Shown here: piece by piece, positions 1 to 7,740 of the stretch
Position numbering within the stretch: the first letter of the stretch is position 1
Layout of the letters: each line of letters starts with the position of its first letter
Assembly (NCBI GenBank): GCA_964644675.1
Contig: CAZXWK010000062.1
Coordinates: forward strand, 1-8,830
Reading direction: 5' to 3'
DNA: 8,830 nt
Source: CAZXWK01 sp964644675
Lineage (GTDB): Bacteria; Actinomycetota; Coriobacteriia; Anaerosomatales; JAAXUF01
Notes under the pieces: generated by a model
Told to the model about the DNA's origin: nothing
The model's database searches: none
The model's input: only the letters and a program-made list of their open reading frames with translations
Position numbers and translations under genes: made by a program

Positions 1-1
1 G

Positions 2-3000
2 CCGACATCGTCCCAGCTCTGCGTGACCAAGGCCCCCGGGACGAGCGCTGAGTCGCGCACCATCTACCGCTACTCGGGCGGGCGGATCTCAGAGATCGCC
101 GCGCCCGGCTTCTCGCCGTCGGCGACGGGCGAGGCTCTGTGGAGGGTCGAGTACGGCTCCGAGGAGCAGTCGCTGACGGTCCGCAACGCCAGCGGCGCGG
201 GTACGCCGGGCGTACCCAAGCGTTTCGTGTGGGGTGAGCCCGGACGCGCGACGGTCTTCTCGGCGACGGGGAGCAGTGAGATCGCGTGGAACGAGCGCGG
301 TGCGGAGGTGTCGCGCACATCGGAGAACACGACCGCGGCGACGGGCTACGTCTACGACGCGGCGGGCAATCGCATCCGCGAGGCCTCGCCTGGTGGCGCC
401 GTGAGCCGGACAGTGTTCGACGGCGACGGCAACCCACTGTGGGAGTCGGACCCGACCGGCGCGCTCACCCGCTACGAGTACCGCGACGGGCTGTGCGTGC
501 GAGAGGTCGACCCGCGCGGATGCGAGACGTCACGCACGTACGACTCGGCGGGCAACCTGCTGTGCGAGAGCCGCGCACTCGATGAAGGCGACACGGTCGC
601 GGTGAGGTCGTACTCGTACTACGCGGCACCGTGGCCCGGCGCGCTCAAGTCGGAGCGGACACGCGTCGACGGGCCGGTGTACGCGGTGACCGAATACGAC
701 CAGTACGCGGAGTGCGGGGAGCCGGAGCAGACCGTCGTGCGCGGTGTCGAGCTCGCGGCCGGAACCATCAGGGATCTCGTGACGCGCAAGGAATACGACG
801 CATTCGGCGGTGTCACGTCAGAGACCAACCCGCTTGGAGTGGTCGAGCGGCGGGTCGGCTACGACGAGTCGGGCCGGCCCGTCACGACGACCGATCAATC
901 TGGGACCGTGACGCGGACCACGTACGGGCTCGGTGGATCCGTCGTCGAGACGAAACGGACCAACCCGGCGACCTCCACCGTGTGCGACTGGCGCACGTCT
1001 CAGCTCAACGGACTGGGTTCGCCGACCCTGGAGGTCGAGCGAGCTTCGGACGGCACCACCGTCAGCGTGACGGTCTTGCGCTACGACGAGAGCGGCCGGA
1101 TAACGGGCCGCGACAAGAGCGCCATTCCGGGCGCCGCGCTCGTGCGATACAGCCCGACCGGAGCGGCCACGGCGATCTGGGACGAAGGCTCCGACACGTC
1201 GAAGGACTCGGCCTCGACCCGGATGGCCTTCGACGCTGAGGGACGGCCGAGCCGCGAGGCCGAGCCGGGGTCGGTGTCGGCCGAGACGTGCACCACCTAC
1301 GATGCGGCGGGAAGGGTCGTCGCGCAGTCGCTTCCCGACTCGACGAGCGTGTCCGTTGCCTATGACGCCGGCGGCGCGGTACGGCAGGAGTCCCAGCCGA
1401 CGGAGGCCGGAACGGCGACGGTCGAGTACGAGATCGATCTGGCGGGCCGAACCACCGCCGCGGTGAATCCGTCCGGGGTGGAGACGACGGTCACCTATAA
1501 CCTGACCGACGAAGTCACGAGCGTGTCCTTGGGTGACCAGGCCGCATCGCGGTCGATCAGGAACGCGCTGGGGTGGGAGCTGAGGCACGTCGATCCGGAC
1601 GGCGTGGACCTGGTGACCGGATACGACGCTACAGGCCGGGTCGTCTCCGAGACCGTCGGGCGCCAGCTTGCGACGACGTTCGCGTACGACGCAGCAGGGC
1701 GCGAGGTCTCGCGGAAGAACTCGGACGGCTCGCAGCGTCTCCGAACGTGGGACGTGTTCGGGCGTCTTGTCGGTGACCGGCACGTCTCGGCGACGGGAGC
1801 GGATCTCATCCGCGCCTCGATCGCCTACGACTCGGCGGGCCGGGTGAGCAGGCAGTACGAGAGCGTCTCCGGCTCATCGCGGGAGTACGCGTACGGGGCC
1901 GCAGGGGACACGACGATCACCGAGCGACGCAGAGCCGGCGCCGTGGTCATGCGCTCGAGCAGGGACGGCACCGGCGCCCTGCGCTCCGTGGAGGCCACGT
2001 TGGCCGGTCGGCGTGTCGGCTGGTCTGTCGTGGCGACGGACGTGGCCGGGAGGGTGGTGGACGCCACGTCGACCGCGCTCTCCAACGACTGGCGGCGCGA
2101 GTACGACGAGGCGGGACGGCGCAAGCGCGACGGTGGCGGCCCGACGCCCGGTGCCGGCAGATTCGTGTATCGCTACTCGTCGGCGTCGGGCGAGAGAACG
2201 AACGAGGCGTTTCGTTCCGCGCTGCGGGGAAGCGAGACGTCGACGTACACGCGAGGGGTCGACGGCCGCGTGAGTTCGGCATCGACGAACGGTGTCGCCT
2301 ACCGCTACGACTACGACCCGGAAAGCGGCTCGCTGCGCGCGTATCGGAGGGGGAGCGAGCCGACCGTGACGATCGGGTTCGACTATCTGGGCCGGCCCAG
2401 TGCATGCGGCTCGTGGACGTACGCCAACGACTCGCTCGGTCGCAGGACTTCCGGAGCCAGTCTGCTCGAGCCCTACCTGGTATACACGTGGACGGGGGAC
2501 CGCCTGACTACGCTTTCAAGCCTGATGCGGTGGAGGGCAAGCCACACCTACGACGCCGCTGGACAGCGCCTCAAGTCCGTCGTGACATCGGGCGGCGTCT
2601 CGACCACCACGCAGTGGGCCTATGACGGGATGCAGTTGCAGGGGCTCGCGGCGAGCACGAGCCTGTCGACCACGTGGACGATCGACTACCTCTACACCGA
2701 CAGCGGCTCCCCTGTGGCCGGAGTGTACCGGGCGAGCGACTCGACCGCGGTTGCGTTCTCCGTCGTCGCAAACGATCGGGGCGACATACGAGAGTTGCTC
2801 GATGTGTCCGGCCGAGCGTTTGTGTACTACCGCTATGACCCGTACGGCAGGCCTCTGGAGACGGCGGCGGTCGGCACGACCGCAGTGCCGCTGGTGACGG
2901 CGACCAGGATCGCGCAGCGGCAGGTCCTGAGGTACGCGGGATACGTGTGGGACGCCGAGAGCGGGCTCTACTACCTGTCGCAGCGCTACTACGACCCTGC

Positions 3001-3649
3001 GATGGGCGCGTTCATCTCGAAGGACCCTGCCAGCGCCGACGGCGAGGAGAGTGCGTACCAGTACTGCGGCGGGGACCCGGTGAGCGCGACGGACCCGAGC
3101 GGTCTGATCTTCTGGTCGATTCACGAGCGCGACACCTACGATCGAGTTCGCGCAGGTATAGTCGCTGCCGCCCAGCAGCTCGTGGACTGGAAGGTGAGTT
3201 ACGGGAATGGACAGCAGGTGGCGAAGGCCAAAGGGACGATGGATTGCTCGGGCGCGGCCGCATGGGTTTTCCGACAGTCCGACCACTGGTTTGCTGCGCG
3301 GATTCCCAATCCTGCCGGGCCCGGCCGTTGGATATCGACGGACTTCGCCAACAGAATTTCATGGAGGGTGAAGCACTCGGGCAGAAGGCGGTTCTCGGCG
3401 AGACGGGAATGGAGGATTGGCGACGTCCTTGTCAAAGGTTGGGTGAATCAGAGGATGGGACACGTCGCCGTGGTCCTCGAGGACGGGGCTCATCCGAAGG
3501 TCTTCGAATGCGCTGGCAGCCGGCTCAAAGGATTCCGCAGTGGTGCGAGGATCATCCCGCTCTCAACCCGGCTGACCACCTGGCGTCCCGTTTGGAATGG
3601 AAGGCTGTTCGCGTACGAACCGAACAAGCCGTACGGAGGTGTGCGATGA
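2..3649 (+). CDS. Rhs/YD-repeat polymorphic toxin with NlpC/P60-like C-terminal tip (5' partial)
   Basis: The frame is open from base 2, so the gene almost certainly begins upstream. The first in-window start is GTG at 23, and residues below are counted from it (1208 aa). About 970 residues consist of degenerate YD repeats such as YDAAGNRI, YDESGRP, YDSAGNLL and FDYLGRPS, the pattern that builds the Rhs/TcC beta-barrel shell. The conserved Rhs core runs from about residue 973 (GYVWDAESGLYYLSQRYYDP) to DPSGL at 1024-1028, the usual self-cleavage boundary. The last 180 residues differ in style and carry NlpC/P60 hallmarks: DCSG with Cys1075, then GDVLV followed by MGHVAVVLEDG with His1147, then VFECAG with Glu1162 in the third polar position. 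Known relatives with this architecture are delivered effectors; the tip probably cuts peptidoglycan peptides, although other NlpC/P60-fold activities exist. Secretion route and N-terminus lie outside the window. Rhs identity is near certain; the tip assignment is by motif only. Confidence 0.93.
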   Translation, partial: PTSSQLCVTKAPGTSAESRTIYRYSGGRISEIAAPGFSPSATGEALWRVEYGSEEQSLTVRNASGAGTPGVPKRFVWGEPGRATVFSATGSSEIAWNERGAEVSRTSENTTAATGYVYDAAGNRIREASPGGAVSRTVFDGDGNPLWESDPTGALTRYEYRDGLCVREVDPRGCETSRTYDSAGNLLCESRALDEGDTVAVRSYSYYAAPWPGALKSERTRVDGPVYAVTEYDQYAECGEPEQTVVRGVELAAGTIRDLVTRKEYDAFGGVTSETNPLGVVERRVGYDESGRPVTTTDQSGTVTRTTYGLGGSVVETKRTNPATSTVCDWRTSQLNGLGSPTLEVERASDGTTVSVTVLRYDESGRITGRDKSAIPGAALVRYSPTGAATAIWDEGSDTSKDSASTRMAFDAEGRPSREAEPGSVSAETCTTYDAAGRVVAQSLPDSTSVSVAYDAGGAVRQESQPTEAGTATVEYEIDLAGRTTAAVNPSGVETTVTYNLTDEVTSVSLGDQAASRSIRNALGWELRHVDPDGVDLVTGYDATGRVVSETVGRQLATTFAYDAAGREVSRKNSDGSQRLRTWDVFGRLVGDRHVSATGADLIRASIAYDSAGRVSRQYESVSGSSREYAYGAAGDTTITERRRAGAVVMRSSRDGTGALRSVEATLAGRRVGWSVVATDVAGRVVDATSTALSNDWRREYDEAGRRKRDGGGPTPGAGRFVYRYSSASGERTNEAFRSALRGSETSTYTRGVDGRVSSASTNGVAYRYDYDPESGSLRAYRRGSEPTVTIGFDYLGRPSACGSWTYANDSLGRRTSGASLLEPYLVYTWTGDRLTTLSSLMRWRASHTYDAAGQRLKSVVTSGGVSTTTQWAYDGMQLQGLAASTSLSTTWTIDYLYTDSGSPVAGVYRASDSTAVAFSVVANDRGDIRELLDVSGRAFVYYRYDPYGRPLETAAVGTTAVPLVTATRIAQRQVLRYAGYVWDAESGLYYLSQRYYDPAMGAFISKDPASADGEESAYQYCGGDPVSATDPSGLIFWSIHERDTYDRVRAGIVAAAQQLVDWKVSYGNGQQVAKAKGTMDCSGAAAWVFRQSDHWFAARIPNPAGPGRWISTDFANRISWRVKHSGRRRFSARREWRIGDVLVKGWVNQRMGHVAVVLEDGAHPKVFECAGSRLKGFRSGARIIPLSTRLTTWRPVWNGRLFAYEPNKPYGGVR
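3635..3640 (+). promoter_or_regulatory. Ribosome binding site of the lipoprotein gene
   Basis: A strong GGAGGT lies 5 bases before ATG 3646, inside the last codons of the rhs gene. It decides the lipoprotein start, since the same frame is open much further upstream (to 2947) where it merely shadows rhs. With the ATGA stop-start overlap it implies translational coupling. Confidence 0.8.
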
Positions 3650-4227
3650 CGCGGACTCCGCGTGCGTGGCGAGTTGGGGCGACGCTCTTGGGTTTGCTGG
3701 TGGCGGTGTCAGTCCTCGGTGCCGGCTGCACTCAGACGCAAGCGGTCACGAGTGGTCCACAGGAGGGGGAGAGTCGAGCGAGTGACGCGACGCTTCAAGC
3801 GCAATTCAACGGCCTGCAGCGTCTCGTTGGGTTCAACCCGGATCCCACACTTGCCGAGCCCGAAGACGGTACGGCCGAAGGCCGATACATCGCACTGATC
3901 GAGGATGTCTCGCTGGATGCTTCGGCGCCTGCTATGACGCTCGATCTCGTGACGCCCGACCACTCCGACGAGTTCTCGATCTACAAGAACCTTCGGGTCT
4001 CGTCGCAGAAGTTCGCACTGTCGCCGGACGCGGTGATCGTCGTTCGCAACCAGGACTGGGCCGAGCCGGTCGAGACTCACTCCGGCTCGCCCGCCGTTGT
4101 GGTCAGTTACCGCGACTTCGCCCGTCACTGGAAGAGCGATGCGGGGCAAGGGCCCATGCGCGGGGTCTACTTCGTCACCATTCGGGACGGGGAGATCGTC
4201 TCAGTGGAGCAGCGGTTCTACGAGTAG
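3646..4227 (+). CDS. Secreted lipoprotein, candidate immunity partner of the Rhs tip
   Basis: A 193-residue protein starting at ATG 3646, overlapping the rhs TGA by 4 bases. The N-terminus is a signal peptide: basic residues (R3, R6, R9), a hydrophobic run at 12-26, and LGAGC with Cys28 as the probable lipidated residue. The mature part is about 166 residues, hydrophilic, with no second membrane segment. I do not recognise a named family. The layout (GRYIALIEDV..., IYKNLRVSSQKFALSPDAVIVV..., ending in GVYFVTIRDGEIVSVEQRFYE) resembles uncharacterised small beta-rich secreted proteins of high-GC Gram-positives, a recollection rather than a search result. A membrane-anchored extracytoplasmic protein coupled to a wall-hydrolase tip is where immunity against such a toxin would be expected, so immunity is the leading inference. 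An unrelated surface lipoprotein remains possible. Confidence 0.85.
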   Translation: MTRTPRAWRVGATLLGLLVAVSVLGAGCTQTQAVTSGPQEGESRASDATLQAQFNGLQRLVGFNPDPTLAEPEDGTAEGRYIALIEDVSLDASAPAMTLDLVTPDHSDEFSIYKNLRVSSQKFALSPDAVIVVRNQDWAEPVETHSGSPAVVVSYRDFARHWKSDAGQGPMRGVYFVTIRDGEIVSVEQRFYE

Positions 4228-4230
4228 GCC

Positions 4231-4923
4231 CTACCCCGGCAGCAGCACCCGCACCACGCTGCCGCCGCCCTCGCGATCGTCGACGCGCACGGCCCCTCCG
4301 TGCGCCTCGGCGACCTCGCGCACCACGGTGAGCCCCAGGCCGGTGCCGGGCTTCTCGGCGTCGCGGTCGAGGCGGGCGAAGGGCTCGAAGACCCGGTCGC
4401 GGTACTCCTCGGGGATGCCGGTGCCGCGGTCGAGCACCTCGATGCACGCCATCGGGCCCAGGAGTGGCTCGTCGCACGTACCCAAGCGGATCTCGACCTC
4501 GTTGTCGCTCGGTGAGTACTTGGCGGCGTTGCCGACCAGGTTCTCGAGCATGCGCGTGAGCGTGAGCTCGTCGCCGGCGACCGTCACGTCGGGTCCGCAG
4601 GCCACCACGACGCTGCGGCCGGTGGCGCCACGCTGGTCCCTCGCGACCTGCTCGGCGAGTTCGCGGAGCGAGACCCGCTGCCCGGGCTGCCCCTCGCGCT
4701 GCGTGGGTTCGAGGCCTGCGAGCGCGGCCCCGCACAACGCGTCGGCGCGTCGGATCGCGCGCTCGATGCCGTCGAGCGAGGCGAGCCGCTCGGCCTCGTC
4801 GAGGGGTCGTCGCAGCAGCTCGGAGTAGCCTGCGATCACCGTGAGCGCTCCGCGCAGCTCGTGCGCGTACACGGCAAGCTGCGCGTAGGAGAGGTCCCGG
4901 TCGCTGTGCGGGCCGTCGGTCAC
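4231..4923 (-). CDS. Soluble histidine kinase without sensor domain
   Basis: A 230-residue protein made almost only of a kinase core. The dimerisation/phosphoacceptor helix has YAHELRGALTVIAGY with His21. The ATP-binding domain has an N-box ENLVGNAAKYSP (Asn128, Asn132), a G1 box DRGTGIP (Asp165), an F-box FEPF (179-182) and a G2 box GTGLGL (193-198). All residues needed for autophosphorylation are visible. There is no membrane segment and no PAS, GAF or HAMP domain before His21, so it should be cytoplasmic and must receive its signal by another route. Start GTG 4923 overlaps the ATPase stop (GTGA), with AAGGAGG 10 bases upstream; no other start is plausible nearby. No response regulator gene is in the window, so its partner is unknown. 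It lies 3 bases from the stop of the convergent lipoprotein gene. Confidence 0.92.
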   Translation of the reverse strand: MTDGPHSDRDLSYAQLAVYAHELRGALTVIAGYSELLRRPLDEAERLASLDGIERAIRRADALCGAALAGLEPTQREGQPGQRVSLRELAEQVARDQRGATGRSVVVACGPDVTVAGDELTLTRMLENLVGNAAKYSPSDNEVEIRLGTCDEPLLGPMACIEVLDRGTGIPEEYRDRVFEPFARLDRDAEKPGTGLGLTVVREVAEAHGGAVRVDDREGGGSVVRVLLPG

Positions 4924-7700
4924 GCGGGAGAGGCCTCCTTGCGCACGCGGTTGCCGATGAGCTTGGTCAGGTCGATGATGCCGACTGCGACGAAGGCCGT
5001 GGCCACGACGACCAGCCACTGTGTCGCATCGAGCGGCGCCGTCTTGAAGATACCCTGAGCGGCCGGCAGGTAGATGACGACGCACTGCAGGGCCATGGAC
5101 CCGATCAGGCCCAGCACGAGCCAGCGGTTTTCGAGCGAGCCGGGGTGCCACACGCTCCGCGTCTGGCTGCGGAAGTTGAACGCGTGCAGGAGCTGCGTGA
5201 GCACGAGCGCGGTGAAGAGCATGGTGCGGTCGATGTACGGGTCGACTCCTGCGATGTGCGGCGCGACCGCGTAGTACATCGCGAGGCACGCACCGGTCAT
5301 GACCGCGCCCTGCCAGAGGATCTGGAGCTGGCTCGGCCCCGAGAGGATCGACTCGTCGACGTTGCGCGGGCCGCGGTTCATCACGTGCGGGTCGCCCGGG
5401 TCCACTCCCAGGGCGAGGGCGGGCAGGCCGTCGGTGACCAGGTTGATCCACAGCAGCTGGAGCGGCAGCATCGCGGCGCCGGGCGAGAAGAGCGCGGTCA
5501 CGAAGACCACGAGCACCTCGGACATGTTGCACGAGAGCAGGAACAGGATGACCTTGCGCAGGTTGTCGAAGACCACTCGGCCCTGCTCGACGGCGTGCAC
5601 GATGGTCGCGAAGTTGTCGTCGGAAAGCACCATGTCGGCGGCCTCGCGCGCGACGTCGGTGCCGACCTTGCCCATGGCGACGCCGATGTCGGCGCGCTTG
5701 AGCGCCGGGGCGTCGTTCACGCCGTCACCGGTCATCGCGACGATCTCGCCGTTGCGCTTGAGCGCGTCGACGATGCGCAGCTTGTGCTCGGGGTTCACGC
5801 GCGCGTAGACGCGGATGTCGGGGACCGCCGCGGCGAGCTCGTCGTCGGTCATGGCCTCAAGCTCGGCGCCGGTCACGACGCGGTCGCAGTCGAGCAGCCC
5901 GATGTCCGCGGCGATCGCCCGCGCGGTGAGCGCGTGGTCGCCGGTCACCATCGCGACGTGGATGCCGGCGTTGTGGCACTCCTCGATCGCGGCCTTGACC
6001 TCGGTCCGCGGCGGGTCCACCAGCCCCAGGATGCCGACGTACGTGAGCTCGCGCTCGACCGTCTCGGCGTCTAGGGCATCGCCCTCGGCGATTCCGTCGC
6101 CGGAGCGCATCGCGAAGGCGAGCGTGCGGAAGCCGTTCGCGGCCATCTGTGCGTTCGCCGAGACGATCGCCTCGCGTGTCGCGTCGGTCATCGGCACGAC
6201 CGACCCGGCGAGCCGCGCCTGAGTGCATAGCGCGAGCACGACATCGGCCCCGCCCTTCACGAAGACGATCGGCCGGCCGTCCACGCGGTGGACCGTGGTC
6301 ATGCGCTTGCGCTCGGAGTCGAACGGGACCTCGGCGATGCGCTTGGGGCTCAGGTGGCCCGGTGCGAGCTTCTCGGCGGCGGCGAGCAGCGCGGTCTCGG
6401 TGGGGTCGCCGACGAGCTCGCCCTCGGCCGTGATGCGCGCGTCGTTGTTGGACGCGGCGATCTCCAGGAGCAGCTCGAGGTCCTCGGCGTTGGGCGCACA
6501 CTCGTCGGGCTCGATGCCGGCCGCGTCGGTGACCGCCGCGCCGTCGAGGCCGACGAGCACGCGGCGCACGGACATCTCGTTGCGCGTCAGCGTGCCGGTC
6601 TTGTCGGAGCAGATGAACGACGTCGAGCCGAGCGTCTCGACCGCGTGCAGCTTGCGGACGATCGCGTTCCGCTCGGCCATGCGGCGGACGCCAAGCGAAA
6701 GCGAGACGGTGACGATCGCGGGCAGACCCTCGGGGATCGCGGCGACGGCGAGCGAGACCGCCACCAGCAGGCCCGCAGTGAGCCCCGCGCGGAACTGCGG
6801 GTTCGAGAGGTCGGCGATGAAGGAGCCGCCCAGGTGCCGCCACTCGACCCACGCCTCCTCGACGAAGACGATCGCGGCGATCGCGAGGACCAGCAGCGCG
6901 ATGCGCTTGCCGACGACCTCGAGTTCCTTCTGCAGAGGGGTGGTCTCGTCCTCGGTCGAGGCGAGCAGGTCGGCGATCTTGCCCATCTCGGTGGACATAC
7001 CGGTCCCGGTGACCAGGAACGAGCCGCGGCCCACCGCGACCGACGTGCCCGCGAACACCATGTCGCGCCGGTCTCCGAGCGGTGCGTCGGTCCCCTGGAT
7101 GGGCGCGCAGTCCTTTCGCACGGGTTCGCTCTCGCCGGTGAGCGCCGACTCGACCACGCGCAGCGCCGCGGCCTCGACGAGCCGGCCGTCGGCGGGTATC
7201 TTGTCGCCGGCCTCGAGCAGCACGAGGTCGCCCGGCACGAGCTGCTCGGCGGGGATCTCGCGCTCGGCGCCGTCGCGGATGACGGTCGCCATGGGCGCCG
7301 AGAGCTCGTTCAATGCCTCGAGCGCCGCTTCGGCGCGGTACTCCTGCACGAAGCCGAGCACGCCGTTGAGCAACAGGATCGCGAGGATGGCGACGGCCTC
7401 GGGTACCTGGCCCTCGAACGCCGAGATGGCGACCGCGACGAGCAGGACGTAGATCATGAAGTCCTGGTACTGCGCGAGGAAGAGGCGCCACGCCGGCGTC
7501 TTGGGCTTCTCGTCGAGGCGGTTGCCTCCGAACTTCTCGAGCCGCTCGGCGGCGTCGGCGGCGGTGATGCCGACGACGGGATCGCTCGAGAGTTGCTGCG
7601 CGGCTTCGAGGGGCTCGAGGGTGTGCCACGCGGCTCCGCCGGGTGCGTCCTGAGACGCGACGGTCGCGGGAGAGGTGGTGCGAGTCTCGTGCTGGGTCAC
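4920..7700 (-). CDS. P2A-type cation-exporting P-type ATPase (Mn2+/Ca2+)
   Basis: A full-length 926-residue P-type ATPase starting at GTG 7700 behind GGAGG. Domains in order: N-terminal cation-ATPase domain (about 25-95), TM1-2 (about 80-118), actuator with TGES 188-191, TM3-4 with AIPEGLPA (321-328), phosphorylation site DKTGT with Asp366, nucleotide-binding KGGAD 482-486, TGDHA 586-590, hinge TGDGVND 657-663, then TM5-10. The stretch from TM4 to the DKTGT loop closely matches SERCA calcium pumps. Ion-site residues seen by eye: Glu324 in TM4, Asn725 and Glu728 in TM5 (SCNMSEV), Asn753, Thr756 and Asp757 in TM6 (WINLVTDGLP). The TM8 position of SERCA Glu908 appears to be Gln836. It should pump divalent cations out of the cytoplasm. 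The Mn2+ riboswitch in its leader points to manganese, as for lactococcal YoaB and pneumococcal MgtA; Ca2+ remains possible from sequence alone. Confidence 0.96.
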   Translation of the reverse strand: MTQHETRTTSPATVASQDAPGGAAWHTLEPLEAAQQLSSDPVVGITAADAAERLEKFGGNRLDEKPKTPAWRLFLAQYQDFMIYVLLVAVAISAFEGQVPEAVAILAILLLNGVLGFVQEYRAEAALEALNELSAPMATVIRDGAEREIPAEQLVPGDLVLLEAGDKIPADGRLVEAAALRVVESALTGESEPVRKDCAPIQGTDAPLGDRRDMVFAGTSVAVGRGSFLVTGTGMSTEMGKIADLLASTEDETTPLQKELEVVGKRIALLVLAIAAIVFVEEAWVEWRHLGGSFIADLSNPQFRAGLTAGLLVAVSLAVAAIPEGLPAIVTVSLSLGVRRMAERNAIVRKLHAVETLGSTSFICSDKTGTLTRNEMSVRRVLVGLDGAAVTDAAGIEPDECAPNAEDLELLLEIAASNNDARITAEGELVGDPTETALLAAAEKLAPGHLSPKRIAEVPFDSERKRMTTVHRVDGRPIVFVKGGADVVLALCTQARLAGSVVPMTDATREAIVSANAQMAANGFRTLAFAMRSGDGIAEGDALDAETVERELTYVGILGLVDPPRTEVKAAIEECHNAGIHVAMVTGDHALTARAIAADIGLLDCDRVVTGAELEAMTDDELAAAVPDIRVYARVNPEHKLRIVDALKRNGEIVAMTGDGVNDAPALKRADIGVAMGKVGTDVAREAADMVLSDDNFATIVHAVEQGRVVFDNLRKVILFLLSCNMSEVLVVFVTALFSPGAAMLPLQLLWINLVTDGLPALALGVDPGDPHVMNRGPRNVDESILSGPSQLQILWQGAVMTGACLAMYYAVAPHIAGVDPYIDRTMLFTALVLTQLLHAFNFRSQTRSVWHPGSLENRWLVLGLIGSMALQCVVIYLPAAQGIFKTAPLDATQWLVVVATAFVAVGIIDLTKLIGNRVRKEASPA
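4934..4940 (-). promoter_or_regulatory. Ribosome binding site of the histidine kinase
   Basis: AAGGAGG sits inside the last codons of the ATPase gene, 10 bases before GTG 4923. It supports the GTG start and a coupled translation of ATPase and kinase from one mRNA. Confidence 0.7.
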
Positions 7701-7704
7701 GGTT

Positions 7705-7709
7705 CCTCC
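7705..7709 (-). promoter_or_regulatory. Ribosome binding site of the ATPase
   Basis: GGAGG lies 4 bases before GTG 7700 and fixes this start. Its first G is also the last base of a CCGCCG strand that can pair with the riboswitch 3' end, so access to this site may be what the riboswitch controls. Confidence 0.75.
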
Positions 7710-7740
7710 GGCGGGTCGACACGGGCGTGCTTCGCCGCCG
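7709..7740 (-). promoter_or_regulatory. Expression-platform hairpin abutting the ATPase Shine-Dalgarno
   Basis: CGGCGG (7740-7735) is complementary to CCGCCG (7714-7709), with a small inner CAC/GUG hairpin (7729-7727 with 7722-7720). The 5' strand shares bases 7740-7737 with the 3' strand of riboswitch helix P1, so the two structures exclude each other. The 3' strand runs into the GGAGG. Inference: ligand-stabilised P1 prevents this hairpin and frees the ribosome site. No U-tract follows, so a transcription terminator is unlikely here. Confidence 0.5.

Larger units (their letters stand above)
3107..4227 (+). other. Lower-GC module: Rhs toxin tip plus lipoprotein
   Basis: Hand counts give 61% GC for 3181-3420 (tip) and 60% for 3781-4020 (lipoprotein). 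By contrast, 421-600 plus 361-420 (YD repeats) gives 72%, and the first 60 bases counted in the kinase gene (4261-4320) give about 82%. The lower-GC stretch begins near the codon after DPSGL and ends at the convergent kinase gene. Rhs proteins are known to swap C-terminal tips together with the following immunity gene, so this is probably one exchanged unit. Its exact edges are approximate, and no flanking repeats or recombination site were seen. Confidence 0.55.

Noticed and set aside
818..1783. 321-codon minus-strand frame under the rhs gene
   Set aside because: Lies opposite clear YD repeats; Arg/Gly/Pro-rich shadow with no motif.
1..3100. Repetitive codon patterns (YD repeats) considered as DNA repeats or CRISPR-like array
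   Set aside because: The similarity is at protein level with variable spacing; no exact DNA repeats with regular spacers.
2947..3645. Longer N-terminus for the lipoprotein (frame open from 2947)
   Set aside because: The extra stretch only shadows rhs, while the strong GGAGGT and signal peptide place the start at 3646.
4924..5532. N-terminal extension of the kinase, frame open to 5532
   Set aside because: It would overlap 600 bases of the ATPase and is low-complexity; GTG 4923 with AAGGAGG is the natural start.
5857..7722. 621-codon minus-strand frame overlapping the ATPase
   Set aside because: Arg-rich translation in the wrong frame of the ATPase, with no domain motifs.
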